Shown here: positions 25,542 to 34,902 of the stretch, piece by piece
How positions within the stretch are numbered: the first letter of the stretch is position 1
Layout: the number at the start of each line of letters is the position of its first letter
From: Peribacillus sp. Bi96
GTDB taxonomy: Bacteria; Bacillota; Bacilli; Bacillales; DSM-1321
NCBI RefSeq assembly: GCF_918698115.1
Contig: NZ_CAKKLV010000018.1
Span: 1-64,000, forward strand
DNA: 64,000 bases
Reading direction: 5' to 3'
Position numbers and translations under genes: made by a program
Notes under the pieces: model-generated
What the model saw: only the letters and a program-made list of their open reading frames with translations
Databases searched by the model: none
Told to the model about the DNA's origin: nothing

Positions 25542-27110
25542 TTATTTAAATACAGGCTCTTTGAATTGAGCAAGTTTTTCCAATGAAGATTGCTGAACAT
25601 CTTTATGCAGGCTGTTTCCATGTGAATCCATGGTAACCACAGCAGTAAATCCTTCAACGTTCAGATGCCACATTGCTTCTGGAATACCAAATTCAGTGAA
25701 GTTTACACCCTCGACTGATTTAATGCAGTCTGCATAATATTGAGCAGCTCCGCCGATCGCGTTTAGATAAACGCCACCGTGTTCGCTAAGGGCTTCTAGT
25801 GTTTTTGGCCCCATTCCGCCTTTACCGATAACTGCACGGATACCAAATCGTTTCATGATATCGCCTTGGTACGGTTCTTCACGAATACTTGTTGTCGGTC
25901 CCGCAGCCTTCACATGCCATTTACCTTCTTCGTCCTTCAGCATAACTGGTCCACAGTGATAGATGATTTGTCCATCAAGGTCGATTGGTGCTGGGTTTTC
26001 AGATAAGTGCTTGTGAATTGCGTCACGGCCGGTATACATTCTACCGTTAATATGGACTACGTCCCCAACTTTCAATTCACGGATTTGTTCTTCCGTAATC
26101 GGTGCTTGCAGGGTGATTTCACGGGAAGCTTCAACGTCTGTTTCTACAGCTGCTGCCACTTCTTCCTTTGCGGCTTTTTCTGCTTCTAGAGCAAAGTCGA
26201 TTTTCTCACCATCTTGATATAGCCATTCATTGATATCGCCTGTTTCTGGATTCACTTTCACTCCTAAACGACGGAAAGCCCAGCAGTTGTATGCAACGGA
26301 TACGAAAAAGCTTGCCGGGATACGGTGCATGACACCGATTTTACAGCCAAGCAGCGTGGTTTCCCCGCCAAAGCCCATCGTGCCGATTCCCAATTCATTG
26401 GCTGTCTCCATGATGTAATCTTCAAGTTTACGAAGATCCTCATTCGGATTCACATCTTCATTACTGCGGAAAAGTTGAGCCTTTGCCAGATCATATCCGG
26501 ATGAACGGTCCCCTCCGATACCTACTCCGATGAAGCCTGCACTGCAGCCTTGTCCTTGAGCTTGGTACACCGAGTGAAGGATACATTTACGGATCCCGTC
26601 CAAATCACGGCCCGCTTTTCCCAATCCTTCAAGTTCCATAGGAAGACTGTATTGGATATTTTTGTTTTCACAGCCGCCGCCTTTTAAGATGAGACGGACA
26701 TCAATATAGTCTTTTTCCCATTGATCGAATTTCATGACAGGAAGACCTTCCCCAAGGTTATCCCCGCTATTTTCACCCGATAAAGAGTCAACGGCGTTTG
26801 GACGAAGCTTTCCGCCTTTAGTCGCTAATATGATTGCATTTCGGATTGCTTCTTTTATTTCAAGTTGGTTCACGCCAACTGGAGTTTTAATTTTGAAAGT
26901 CGGCAGACCAGTATCCTGACAAATCGGCGATACATTGTCGTCAGCCATTGTAATATTATTCGTGATCGTAGCCAAGCTCAACGCAGAACGAGTTCCTGCA
27001 TTTTCACGTTGTTTTGCGCCTTTGACCGCACGACGAACATCCTTTGGAAGATTCGTTGAAGTTTCAACGATTAGACTGTACATGCTTTCTTGGAATTTTT
27101 GAATATCCAA
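25542..27110 (-). CDS. Class I fumarate hydratase
   Basis: About 522 residues. Oxygen-sensitive [4Fe-4S] fumarase that interconverts fumarate and malate in the TCA cycle. The N-terminal domain holds ISPICQDTG-like VSPICQDTGLPTF, CENKNIQYSLPM, GCSAGFIGVGIGGDRSSG and TTLLGCKIGVMHR, including three cluster cysteines. The C-terminal swivel domain has GDVVHINGRMYTGRDAIHK, AAGPTTSIREEPYQ, and VIGKGGMGP. I chose TTG at 27110, eleven bases behind AGGGGG, because relatives begin DIQKFQES; an ATG at 27149 has a poorly spaced site. A long insertion rich in E and A lies near residue 300. Confidence 0.88.
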   Translation of the reverse strand: MDIQKFQESMYSLIVETSTNLPKDVRRAVKGAKQRENAGTRSALSLATITNNITMADDNVSPICQDTGLPTFKIKTPVGVNQLEIKEAIRNAIILATKGGKLRPNAVDSLSGENSGDNLGEGLPVMKFDQWEKDYIDVRLILKGGGCENKNIQYSLPMELEGLGKAGRDLDGIRKCILHSVYQAQGQGCSAGFIGVGIGGDRSSGYDLAKAQLFRSNEDVNPNEDLRKLEDYIMETANELGIGTMGFGGETTLLGCKIGVMHRIPASFFVSVAYNCWAFRRLGVKVNPETGDINEWLYQDGEKIDFALEAEKAAKEEVAAAVETDVEASREITLQAPITEEQIRELKVGDVVHINGRMYTGRDAIHKHLSENPAPIDLDGQIIYHCGPVMLKDEEGKWHVKAAGPTTSIREEPYQGDIMKRFGIRAVIGKGGMGPKTLEALSEHGGVYLNAIGGAAQYYADCIKSVEGVNFTEFGIPEAMWHLNVEGFTAVVTMDSHGNSLHKDVQQSSLEKLAQFKEPVFK

Positions 27111-27344
27111 ATTTCTCTTCCCCCTCTTATTTCCCCTAGATTTAATCATTTCCCCACTTCTCTATAAAGAGCGAATGATACAACACCCGTTTTATTATAC
27201 ATCTAACATAATCTTTCGAAAACAAGTAATTCATTTTCTTAAAGTGAAAAGCAATCTGGCTAAAATTGATCAAGTCGGCAAGAATGGCCCCTGAGAATAA
27301 AAGTATTCCCAATCATTACCTATTACAGGTGATGATTATCTAAC
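27111..27344. other. Intergenic region upstream of the fumarase gene
   Basis: No gene seen. It should contain the fumarase promoter, but I could not pick one with confidence. Confidence 0.35.
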
Positions 27345-27382
27345 TAAAAAAGGATGACGCTAATTTGCTCGTCATCCCTTCA
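27345..27382 (-). terminator. Terminator of the SE1561-family gene
   Basis: GGATGACGC and GCTCGTCATCC flank a short loop, with six T residues on the minus strand. Confidence 0.75.
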
Positions 27383-27423
27383 TGAATATTAACCTGGAAA
27401 AAATCATACTATCGATACAGATA

Positions 27424-27612
27424 TTATTCTTCTTCGCGCGTTTTGAATTGTTCAACCTTACCTTCCAAATCATCTAACATGCCTATTAAGCGGTCTATAT
27501 CTTCCAATTCAGTATTTTCCGGTTCGATATGATCAAGAACCTCCATGAACATCGTGAGGCGTTCTTTTAAGTATGTTAATTGTTCGTTTTTACCTGTTAT
27601 GGATTTTCCCAT
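27424..27612 (-). CDS. SE1561-family small protein
   Basis: 62 residues, highly charged and helical, with LKERLTMFMEVLDHIEPENTE and EDIDRLIGMLDDLEGKVEQF. This pattern matches the SE1561 family of short conserved Firmicutes proteins of unknown function, likely a coiled coil. ATG behind AAGGAGAG. Divergent from yfkAB. Confidence 0.8.
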   Translation of the reverse strand: MGKSITGKNEQLTYLKERLTMFMEVLDHIEPENTELEDIDRLIGMLDDLEGKVEQFKTREEE

Positions 27613-27698
27613 GAGGCACTCTCCTTCCGTTCTTCTTTCATCGTAACGAAATCCGCTTGAATGTGCAATGGCAGGCTAAAAATACAGTTCTCCGCCAT

Positions 27699-27728
27699 TT
27701 GACAATATTTGTCCCCATTGTTCATAAT
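27699..27728 (+). promoter_or_regulatory. Promoter of yfkAB
   Basis: TTGACA (27699-27704) and CATAAT (27723-27728) with an 18-base spacer, 34 bases before the start codon. Confidence 0.65.
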
Positions 27729-27762
27729 GGGTTAGTGCATTATTACGTAAGGAGTTATAAAT

Positions 27763-28890
27763 ATGGCTATAATCAAGCAAGATCTTTTAACACCAATTAC
27801 ACCCAAGTATGATCCTTGGGAAGCATATATGGACGTTGAACAATATGGAAAGCTCAGTCTGACCAATGTGGAATTCACCACCACCACCCTTTGTAATATG
27901 CGTTGCGAACATTGTGCTGTCGGTTACACACTTCAGCCCAAGGACCCGGATGCCCTTCCTCTTGAATTACTGATTCAGCGCCTTGATGAGATTCCTCTGC
28001 TTCGTTCCCTCAGTATAACTGGTGGAGAACCGATGCTATCAAGAAAACAAGTGAAGAATTATGTATTGCCTTTATTGAAATATGCCCGTAGCCGTGGGGT
28101 TCGGACACAGATCAATTCCAATTTGACCCTTGATTTGGAGCGGTATGAGGAAATCATTCCATATTTGGATGTCCTACACATTTCCCATAACTGGGGAACA
28201 ATCGATGAATTCATTGATATCGGCTTCGCCATGATGGACCGTAAACCGTCCCGGGAACAGCGAAAGAAATTATTTGATAAAATGATCGAAAATTCACTTG
28301 CCCTTACAAAAGCTGGTGTGCTCGTTTCCGCAGAAACGATGCTTAATAAACGTACCTTGCCGCATCTTGAGCATATCCATAGACAGATCGTCGATGAAAT
28401 GGGATGTCAAAGGCATGAAATTCATCCGATGTATCCAAGTGACTTTGCATCGGCACTTGAAACGTTATCATTGGAGAATATGCGTGAAGCGATTCATCAT
28501 TTGCTTGATATCCGTGATGAAAATGTATGGATGCTTTTTGGAACACTGCCATTCTATCCTTGCAATAACAACGAAAAGGATATAGAGCTGCTTAAACGCC
28601 TTTATGGTTCACATAAAGTGACCGTTCGGAATGACCCTGATGGACGCTCTCGGTTGAACGTCAATATTTTCACCGGGGAAGTCATCGTGACAGATTTCGG
28701 AGATGCACCTACTTTAGGAAACATCATTGATCGGCCATTGACCGAATCGTATGACACATGGATGAATTCAAAACTTGCCAATGAATTGAACTGCCACTGC
28801 CCGGCGGTAAAATGTCTAGGCCCGAATGTTCTTGTCAAAAATGCTTACTATCCTAAGGAAGACTTCAAGATCAGGAAGTCGATCATATGA
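27763..28890 (+). CDS. yfkAB: Radical SAM protein YfkAB
   Basis: 375 residues. The radical SAM cluster motif is CNMRCEHC near residue 45, followed by SLSITGGEPMLSRKQV (the GGE motif). A second cysteine set (CHCPAVKC) lies near the C-terminus and probably binds an auxiliary cluster, in the manner of SPASM-type enzymes. The protein is a full-length YfkAB; in B. subtilis 168 the gene is often described as two parts. Reaction unknown. The gene has its own promoter and terminator. Confidence 0.9.
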   Translation: MAIIKQDLLTPITPKYDPWEAYMDVEQYGKLSLTNVEFTTTTLCNMRCEHCAVGYTLQPKDPDALPLELLIQRLDEIPLLRSLSITGGEPMLSRKQVKNYVLPLLKYARSRGVRTQINSNLTLDLERYEEIIPYLDVLHISHNWGTIDEFIDIGFAMMDRKPSREQRKKLFDKMIENSLALTKAGVLVSAETMLNKRTLPHLEHIHRQIVDEMGCQRHEIHPMYPSDFASALETLSLENMREAIHHLLDIRDENVWMLFGTLPFYPCNNNEKDIELLKRLYGSHKVTVRNDPDGRSRLNVNIFTGEVIVTDFGDAPTLGNIIDRPLTESYDTWMNSKLANELNCHCPAVKCLGPNVLVKNAYYPKEDFKIRKSII

Positions 28891-28891
28891 G

Positions 28892-28920
28892 AAAAAACTC
28901 GCCCATCCGGCGAGTTTTTC
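28892..28920. terminator. Bidirectional terminator between yfkAB and yfkD
   Basis: AAAAACTCGCC pairs with GGCGAGTTTTT around the loop CATCC. Confidence 0.9.
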
Positions 28921-28924
28921 TATT

Positions 28925-29737
28925 TTACCTGGGTTGCTGCGAGACTGTAAAGCTGAAGGAAACATGGTCTTGAACCGGTATCCATGCCCCTATGCCTTGT
29001 GAAGTGATGTTTTTGATCGTAATCGTTCTTTTATTACCTTTTAGGTTCAAATACACTTCGCCATATGTGACCTTCCCTTTTTCATTGACGGCGGAAGCAT
29101 AACTGGATAAGTAACCGATCCTATTTGAAGCAACATTGTATACTTCATCTTTTTTGGTACCCGCTCCAATGATCGTTTCGAAAGCCAATGGCAAATGGGT
29201 CTTTTCCGTGGCTTTTAACAGCATCATTTTTTGAACATCCTCGGACTTAGGGATTTTCGCTGTCAAACCGCCGCTTACTGCCTTTTGACCTTCCTGGACG
29301 TAACGGATCCTATATGGCACTTCACCGCCGCGATTATCATAGTAATTCATGTTGATTTTTTGGTATTCCCAGTTTGGAGCCGTTTCTGATGACTCATAGT
29401 TCAAGGCCCAATGGCCAAGATAAATGGTCGCTCTGTAACCAAAAGCAAGCGGAGCCTTTGCAACTGCTGATTCATTCAACATATGAATGAGTTCTGGATT
29501 TTCAATTTTTATATCCGACGAATCAATCAATTGTTGGGCAAACTTACTCGGCTGCAGCATCGGGAGATCCTGGGTCGGGTTCGGATACGTATTCTCCTTT
29601 GCTATATTCAATACAGAAGGCGGGATATTCACCTTATTCGGTGTTGCTTTATCCCTTGGTATATCGGCTGCATAACTTACATTCGCCTGAATAAAGGCAA
29701 TTAGGGCAATCATCGTAATAAGAATAATTCTTCTCAT
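28925..29737 (-). CDS. yfkD: YfkD-like secreted protein
   Basis: 270 residues with a Sec signal (RRIILITMIALIAFIQANVSYAA). The mature protein is beta-rich (SAVAKAPLAFGYRATIYLGHW, NYYDNRGGEVPYRIRYVQEG, SGGLTAKIPKSEDVQKMMLL). Sequence and position match the YfkD family, an extracytoplasmic protein of unknown role. ATG behind AAGGAG. Convergent with yfkAB. Confidence 0.88.
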   Translation of the reverse strand: MRRIILITMIALIAFIQANVSYAADIPRDKATPNKVNIPPSVLNIAKENTYPNPTQDLPMLQPSKFAQQLIDSSDIKIENPELIHMLNESAVAKAPLAFGYRATIYLGHWALNYESSETAPNWEYQKINMNYYDNRGGEVPYRIRYVQEGQKAVSGGLTAKIPKSEDVQKMMLLKATEKTHLPLAFETIIGAGTKKDEVYNVASNRIGYLSSYASAVNEKGKVTYGEVYLNLKGNKRTITIKNITSQGIGAWIPVQDHVSFSFTVSQQPR

Positions 29738-29855
29738 GCTGTAGCACTCCTTTTTAAGGGTTCAATCATTTTGTTTATAGATTTTGTTTTTAGTCAACAT
29801 TCTATACATTTCAATACGATGTCGATTTTGTAATGTATTTGTAAAGTTCAGAATA

Positions 29856-29884
29856 TTTACTTTTCTATACAAATCGTTTATAAT
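29856..29884 (+). promoter_or_regulatory. Promoter of a short unit
   Basis: TTTACT (29856-29861), 17 bases, TATAAT (29879-29884). A perfect AAGGAGG follows at 29901-29907. Confidence 0.65.
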
Positions 29885-29915
29885 AAATTTACATTATAAA
29901 AAGGAGGCGAAATCG

Positions 29916-30023
29916 ATCGTTCATACCTATTACAACTTCAGGAGGTATGCTTATCGAACAATCCATGACACCCTTTTCAAGGATGACAGAAAACGAATTC
30001 GCCTATACTTAAATTTGATATAA
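29916..30023 (+). CDS. Possible 35-residue basic peptide with a non-standard start
   Basis: Eight bases after the AAGGAGG at 29901 the frame reads ATC GTT CAT; there is no ATG, GTG or TTG at the right distance. The peptide VHTYYNFRRYAYRTIHDTLF, then KDDRKRIRLYLNLI, is rich in arginine and tyrosine and ends at TAA. A second AGGAGG at 29941 lies too close to an ATG in another frame (19 codons). The unit has a promoter and a terminator, so it is transcribed; whether it encodes this peptide or a small RNA is open. Confidence 0.35.
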   Translation: MVHTYYNFRRYAYRTIHDTLFKDDRKRIRLYLNLI

Positions 30024-30118
30024 AAGGATGGTGTGACACTCTAGAATATTTCTCAACTTTTACAAAAGCATGATGAAAAATTTTGGATTAACTTATGAAT
30101 GGTAATTTACTAATATAG
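30024..30118. other. 3' part of the short transcribed unit
   Basis: About 95 bases between the tiny frame and the terminator, with no other frame of note. Could be the body of a regulatory RNA. Confidence 0.3.
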
Positions 30119-30160
30119 AAATGACTCTGCTAAATCTAACCTGAGCAGAGTCATTTTTAT
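30119..30160 (+). terminator. Terminator of the short unit
   Basis: ATGACTCTGCT pairs with AGCAGAGTCAT and is followed by TTTTATTT. Confidence 0.85.
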
Positions 30161-30166
30161 TTATAT

Positions 30167-30194
30167 AAAAAAACCTTCCGAGTCGGAAGGTCTG
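30167..30194 (-). terminator. Terminator of chaA
   Basis: ACCTTCCGA and TCGGAAGGT pair around G; a run of seven T residues follows on the minus strand, right after the stop codon. Confidence 0.85.
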
Positions 30195-30200
30195 GAAATC

Positions 30201-31271
30201 TTATAATAAGTAAAAACCAATCCCCATAATGAAGTAAGCAGCTAATAGTGTAAGGCCTTCAAACCAGTTCGTTTCCCCGTCATTGGATATCATGATCATC
30301 AGAAAGACAGCTGAAACCATTGAAATCAGCTCTGGCCATGTAAAAATAAGCGGCATATGTGTCGGATACATTAACGAAACCAGTACGAGGACAGGTGCTA
30401 CGAACATCGCTACTTGAAGTGTGGAACCAACTGCAATCTCAACAGCTACATCCATTTTATTTTTATAGGCCATTATGACAGCGGAAGCATGCTCGGCCGC
30501 GTTACCTACAATCGCTACGATTATGACACCGATGAATAACTCCGTCCACCCGAAGGTTTCCCCCACTTCATTGAACGTATGGACAAGTTTTTCCGATACG
30601 TACGCAACAGCCAGAGTAGCAACAGCAAGTATTGTTATCGCCTTTTTCTTGTTCCATTCCGGTTCTTCCTTTTCATGCTCCTCTATTTTCTCCGTATGCT
30701 GATATACCCCGCGGTGAGTAACCAATTTAAAGAACAATGCAGCAAGATATAATAAGATTAAAATAATGGAAATTCCGACACTCAACGACATCGTGCTTGA
30801 TGCACTCATCTTTTGTGTGAACACTTCCGGTATAACGAAGGCTACAATAACAGCAAAGATTAACAGACCGGCATTATGTCTGGCATCGAATACATTAAAT
30901 TTCTGCCGTTTGTATTTGGTCCCGCCAATAAAGAAGGAAAGTCCTGCCACCAATAATAAGTTTCCTAAAACCGAACCAGTCAAAGATGCCAATACGACAC
31001 CCACCAGCCCCGCTTTCAATGAAAAGATAGATATGATCAATTCGACTGCATTACCAAAGGTTGCATTCAAAAGCCCGCCAATCCTTGGTCCCATAACAAT
31101 CGCTAAACTTTCCGTCGCTCGGCCCATGAAGCCCGCTAGCGCAATGATTGTTAAGCAATATACGATGAACATGATTACGCTTGGCCAATGCAATAAAGAA
31201 CCAATGACAGATATAGGGACACCTAATACGATAAGTCCCAAAAATATTTTATTCACGAAACTTCTCCTCAC
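30201..31271 (-). CDS. chaA: Calcium/proton antiporter ChaA/YfkE
   Basis: 356 residues with eleven predicted membrane helices. The two inverted CaCA repeats show their signature sequences: LNATFGNAVELIISIFSL in the first half and VGNAAEHASAVIMAYKNKM in the second, each with the glutamate that binds calcium. A histidine/glutamate-rich loop (HTEKIEEHEKEEPEW) separates them. It exports Ca2+ in exchange for protons. The crystal structure of B. subtilis YfkE is of this type. Same gene order as in B. subtilis. Confidence 0.92.
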   Translation of the reverse strand: MRRSFVNKIFLGLIVLGVPISVIGSLLHWPSVIMFIVYCLTIIALAGFMGRATESLAIVMGPRIGGLLNATFGNAVELIISIFSLKAGLVGVVLASLTGSVLGNLLLVAGLSFFIGGTKYKRQKFNVFDARHNAGLLIFAVIVAFVIPEVFTQKMSASSTMSLSVGISIILILLYLAALFFKLVTHRGVYQHTEKIEEHEKEEPEWNKKKAITILAVATLAVAYVSEKLVHTFNEVGETFGWTELFIGVIIVAIVGNAAEHASAVIMAYKNKMDVAVEIAVGSTLQVAMFVAPVLVLVSLMYPTHMPLIFTWPELISMVSAVFLMIMISNDGETNWFEGLTLLAAYFIMGIGFYLL

Positions 31272-31434
31272 AATCTTTTATGTTCTTTTATGTAACAAAA
31301 ACTTCGTGCTTTAACAAAGGTACATTTTATCATTGCTTCTCATCTTGTCAATATTTACCCAAATTTCTATTGCTTAATCCTCTTCCAAGGATGTAACATC
31401 AACAAGGTAAACAATTCTTAGGAGACATGGATTT

Positions 31435-32601
31435 ATGAATCAAAAATTGCTTATAAGTGTTTTAATCTTTATGGTCGGCATATCAGGTTTTTCTCAAGGA
31501 ATGCTATTACCCATCATTGCCATCATTTTTGAAAATGACGGGATCAGTTCTTCCTTAAACGGCTTTCATGCTGCGTCCCTTTATATCGGAATTCTGTTGA
31601 TTTCTCCTTTTATGGAAGCACCACTCCGTAAATATGGATATAAGCCTTTGATATTATTTGGCGGAATGACAGTCATCCTTTCACTTGCCTTGTTTCCTGT
31701 ATGGAAATCATTCTGGTTTTGGTTCGTGCTTCGTTTCTTCATTGGCATCGGGGATCATACGCTTCACTTTGCTACTCAGACATGGATCACCGCTATTTCA
31801 CCTAAAGCAAAGCGCGGAAGGAATCTTGCCATTTATGGCCTTTTTTTCAGTCTTGGCTTTATGGTTGGCCCGCTGATGACGAAGCTTCTCGAAATCAATC
31901 AGTCATTGCCCTTCATCATCACATCCATACTTAGCCTGATCACTTGGTTAACTGTGTTCCTAATTAGAAATGAGCTTCCTGAACAGGATGAATCTGAAAA
32001 CACATCATTCCTTGGCACACTCAAAAGGTTTACGAAAGTGAGCCGCATAGCTTGGGTCGCTTTTTTACTTCCGTTCACCTTTGGCGTGCTCGAAGCATCA
32101 TTGAACAGCAATTTTCCAGTATTCGCCTTGCGATCAGGAATCGACTTAACTGCAGTATCCATTATCATCCCAGCATTTTCAGCTGGTACTCTGCTTACAC
32201 AGATTCCTCTAGGAATGGTCAGTGACCGCTTGGGCAGGAGAAAAACCTTGCTGATTATCCTTTTTTTAGGATTTATCATATTTACACTTGCAGGAATTTA
32301 TTCCCTCTCAGTACTTGGCCTTTTCATTTGCTTTATGCTTGGCGGAATGATGCTGGGTTCGACTTTCTCGCTAGGAATCAGTTATATGGCAGATCTTTTG
32401 CCTAGAAATCTTTTACCTGCAGGAAATTTGTTATGCAGTATCTTCTTTAGTCTCGGAAGCATCGGCGGACCATTTTTGGGTGGCTTGGTCATTGAACATA
32501 TACAAGGGGGGAATTTTTTCTATATGATCAGCATCATGCTTTTCCTTGTCTTCATTTCATTAGCCCGGTTTAAGGAAAAAATGCCTGCAACAGATATGTA
32601 G
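31435..32601 (+). CDS. yfkF: MFS transporter YfkF
   Basis: 388 residues, twelve helices. MFS signatures: GFSQGMLLPIIAIIFENDGIS in helix 1, RFFIGIGDHTLHFATQTWI in helix 4, LGMVSDRLGRRKTLLI after helix 8. Drug-efflux type, close to B. subtilis YfkF by place and length. Divergent from chaA. Substrate unknown. Confidence 0.85.
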   Translation: MNQKLLISVLIFMVGISGFSQGMLLPIIAIIFENDGISSSLNGFHAASLYIGILLISPFMEAPLRKYGYKPLILFGGMTVILSLALFPVWKSFWFWFVLRFFIGIGDHTLHFATQTWITAISPKAKRGRNLAIYGLFFSLGFMVGPLMTKLLEINQSLPFIITSILSLITWLTVFLIRNELPEQDESENTSFLGTLKRFTKVSRIAWVAFLLPFTFGVLEASLNSNFPVFALRSGIDLTAVSIIIPAFSAGTLLTQIPLGMVSDRLGRRKTLLIILFLGFIIFTLAGIYSLSVLGLFICFMLGGMMLGSTFSLGISYMADLLPRNLLPAGNLLCSIFFSLGSIGGPFLGGLVIEHIQGGNFFYMISIMLFLVFISLARFKEKMPATDM

Positions 32602-32934
32602 TATAGTTTATTATCTGAACAACCCCATTTATTATTCAATTTGTTGGAGTTTATCAATAGTGCCTTTATATTGAAATAAATGGCACTTTATATTTTTTCC
32701 TAGATTAGAATCATTCTTCTTTATTTTTGAATAGGATATGTGGTAATATAATATTAGCAAAAAGGAAATCACGTATATAAACCTCTGAAATCATTGCTGT
32801 CATCGCAATTACGATGGCAGCTTTCATATTTTATCCAGAGATTTGACGTTGATTATCTTTCTCAATTATACGAAGCGCAAATGATAATCTATATCAATTA
32901 CACAAAAATAGAGAAGAATGTGGGAGGGAATCTT
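32602..32934. other. Regulatory region upstream of pfeT
   Basis: No gene is seen before the pfeT start; the open frame from 32794 has no ribosome site until 32925. TATAAT at 32748-32753 could be a -10 box (TTTTTG 17 bases earlier). A Fur/PerR-like box lies just upstream at 32705-32719. Confidence 0.5.
32705..32719. promoter_or_regulatory. Possible PerR/Fur box
   Basis: TTAGAATCATTCTTC fits the 7-1-7 consensus TTATAATNATTATAA at 10 of 14 positions and contains the mirrored GAAT-C-ATTC core. In B. subtilis pfeT is under PerR control, which makes the site plausible. Confidence 0.5.
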
Positions 32935-34854
32935 ATGACTACAGATACTAAACATTTAACCCAACCGGCTACGTGCAAAACCTCTTGGTTGGAAAAAGTA
33001 AAACCTCATTTAGAACTTATTGCTGCATTATTCAGCGGTTTATTAATAGTGTTCGGCTGGGCTCTTTCAAAGACCGGAATGGAGTCCACCTCCATCGTCA
33101 TATACTTGGCCTCTTTCCTGATTGGCGGATATGCCAAGGCAAAAGAAGGCATAGAAGATACGATTGCTGACCGGGAATTGAATGTTGAGATGCTAATGAT
33201 TTTCGCAGCCATTGGTTCTGCGATCATTGGATACTGGACAGAAGGTGCCATATTGATTTTCATCTTCGCTTTAAGCGGTGCACTTGAAACGTATACGATG
33301 AATAAAAGCCATAAAGAAATTTCGGCGCTTATGGACTTACAGCCTGAAGAAGCCCTACGCATCACTAACGGATATGAAGAAACCGTATCCGTTTCCCAGC
33401 TGCATATCGGGGACCTGATTTTAGTGAAACCAGGTGAAAGAGTACCTTCAGACGGAAAAATCACAGACGGACGCACCAATATCGATGAAGCGGCCATAAC
33501 TGGTGAATCCATTCCTGTCAGTAAATCACTGGATGATGAAGTCTTTGCCGGAACGGTTAATCTTCGTGGAACGATTACCGTGGAAATCACCAAACCAGCA
33601 AGTGAAACGTTATTTCAAAAAATAATCACTCTCGTTCAATCCGCTCAAAGCGAAAAGTCCCCTTCTCAGCTGTTCATTGAACGGTTTGAAGGGACTTATG
33701 TAAAAGTCGTATTGACAGTTGTCGGCTTGATGATGTTCGTACCCCATTTCGTATTGGGCTGGAGCTGGACAGAAACATTCTACAGAGCGATGATCCTGCT
33801 CGTTGTTGCTTCTCCTTGTGCCCTTGTGGCCTCTATTATGCCAGCTACACTATCAGCCATTTCAAATGGTGCACGTCATGGGATTTTATTTAAAGGCGGT
33901 ATCCATCTCGAGAATCTAGGTAACCTGCAGGCAATTGCCTTAGATAAAACAGGCACATTGACAAAAGGTAAACCAGAAGTGACGGATGTTATCATCCGCG
34001 AAGATTTAAACGAAGAAGATTTCTTATTTCATATTGCATCCATTGAAAATTATTCAAACCACCCTTTGGCAACATCGATCGTACGTTATGCTAAAACGAA
34101 ATTGGAAAAGGACATCATGAAACCGGATAACATGGAAGATATCTCAGGTCATGGGGTTCAAGCTTATTTTAATGGTGTACTTTGGCAAGTAGGTAAAGCT
34201 GATTTCGTCGGTCGTAATGAAGCCGAACGATTCCAAAATGGCGTTGCGCTGACATTGGCAGAACAAGGAAAGACGATCGTTTATGCAAAAGATGATAAAG
34301 GGATTGCCGGTATACTCACTTTGAAAGATGTTGTACGTGAAGAAACGATTGCTGCCATCGAAGCTTTGAAAAATGAGGGCATCCATACTGTCATGCTGAC
34401 AGGCGATGGTGAAAAAACGGCTAAAGCGATTGCGGCGGAGAGCCATATTGATGAATTTATTGCCGAATGCCTACCTGAAACGAAAGTGAATGAAGTGAAA
34501 AAAATGAAAGAGCACTTCGGCACTGTAGCAATGGTTGGGGATGGCATTAATGATGCACCTGCTCTGGCAACTGCTTCTGTCGGAATCGCAATGGGTGAAG
34601 GTACGGATGTTGCCTTGGAGACAGCGGATGTTGTTTTGATGAAGAATGACCTGCCTCGTATCGCGGAAGCCGTTAAATTATCCAAGAAAATGAATCGAAT
34701 CATTAAACAAAATGTCATTTTCTCAATTTCTGTCATCATGATCCTGATAGCATCCAACTTCCTTCAATTCTTAGACCTGCCATATGGCGTCATTGGCCAC
34801 GAAGGAAGCACAATACTGGTTATACTGAACAGCTTAAGACTTTTGAGAAATTAA
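32935..34854 (+). CDS. pfeT: P1B-4 metal-exporting ATPase PfeT (ZosA)
   Basis: 639 residues from ATG behind GGGAGGG. It has the P-type ATPase parts in order: ITGESIPVSK (actuator), SPCALVASIMPA in the metal-binding helix (SPC rather than CPC), DKTGTLTKG (phosphorylation), MVGDGINDAPAL (hinge). The last helix has HEGSTILVILNSL, the HEGxT motif diagnostic of P1B-4 pumps. B. subtilis PfeT, formerly ZosA, exports ferrous iron and protects against peroxide. There is no N-terminal heavy-metal domain; the first 20 residues are polar. A strong terminator follows. Confidence 0.92.
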   Translation: MTTDTKHLTQPATCKTSWLEKVKPHLELIAALFSGLLIVFGWALSKTGMESTSIVIYLASFLIGGYAKAKEGIEDTIADRELNVEMLMIFAAIGSAIIGYWTEGAILIFIFALSGALETYTMNKSHKEISALMDLQPEEALRITNGYEETVSVSQLHIGDLILVKPGERVPSDGKITDGRTNIDEAAITGESIPVSKSLDDEVFAGTVNLRGTITVEITKPASETLFQKIITLVQSAQSEKSPSQLFIERFEGTYVKVVLTVVGLMMFVPHFVLGWSWTETFYRAMILLVVASPCALVASIMPATLSAISNGARHGILFKGGIHLENLGNLQAIALDKTGTLTKGKPEVTDVIIREDLNEEDFLFHIASIENYSNHPLATSIVRYAKTKLEKDIMKPDNMEDISGHGVQAYFNGVLWQVGKADFVGRNEAERFQNGVALTLAEQGKTIVYAKDDKGIAGILTLKDVVREETIAAIEALKNEGIHTVMLTGDGEKTAKAIAAESHIDEFIAECLPETKVNEVKKMKEHFGTVAMVGDGINDAPALATASVGIAMGEGTDVALETADVVLMKNDLPRIAEAVKLSKKMNRIIKQNVIFSISVIMILIASNFLQFLDLPYGVIGHEGSTILVILNSLRLLRN

Positions 34855-34856
34855 AA

Positions 34857-34890
34857 ATGGAAAAGGAGCCCTTAGGGCTCCCTTTTTTTA
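34857..34890 (+). terminator. Terminator after pfeT
   Basis: GGAGCCC-TTA-GGGCTCC followed by seven T residues. Confidence 0.9.
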
Positions 34891-34902
34891 TGGCACTTTC
34901 AT

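Noticed and set aside
30766-31314. 182-codon plus-strand frame
   Set aside because: It is fully antisense to chaA, whose family signature is clear; no ribosome site.
34281-34757. 158-codon minus-strand frame
   Set aside because: Antisense shadow of the conserved ATPase pfeT.
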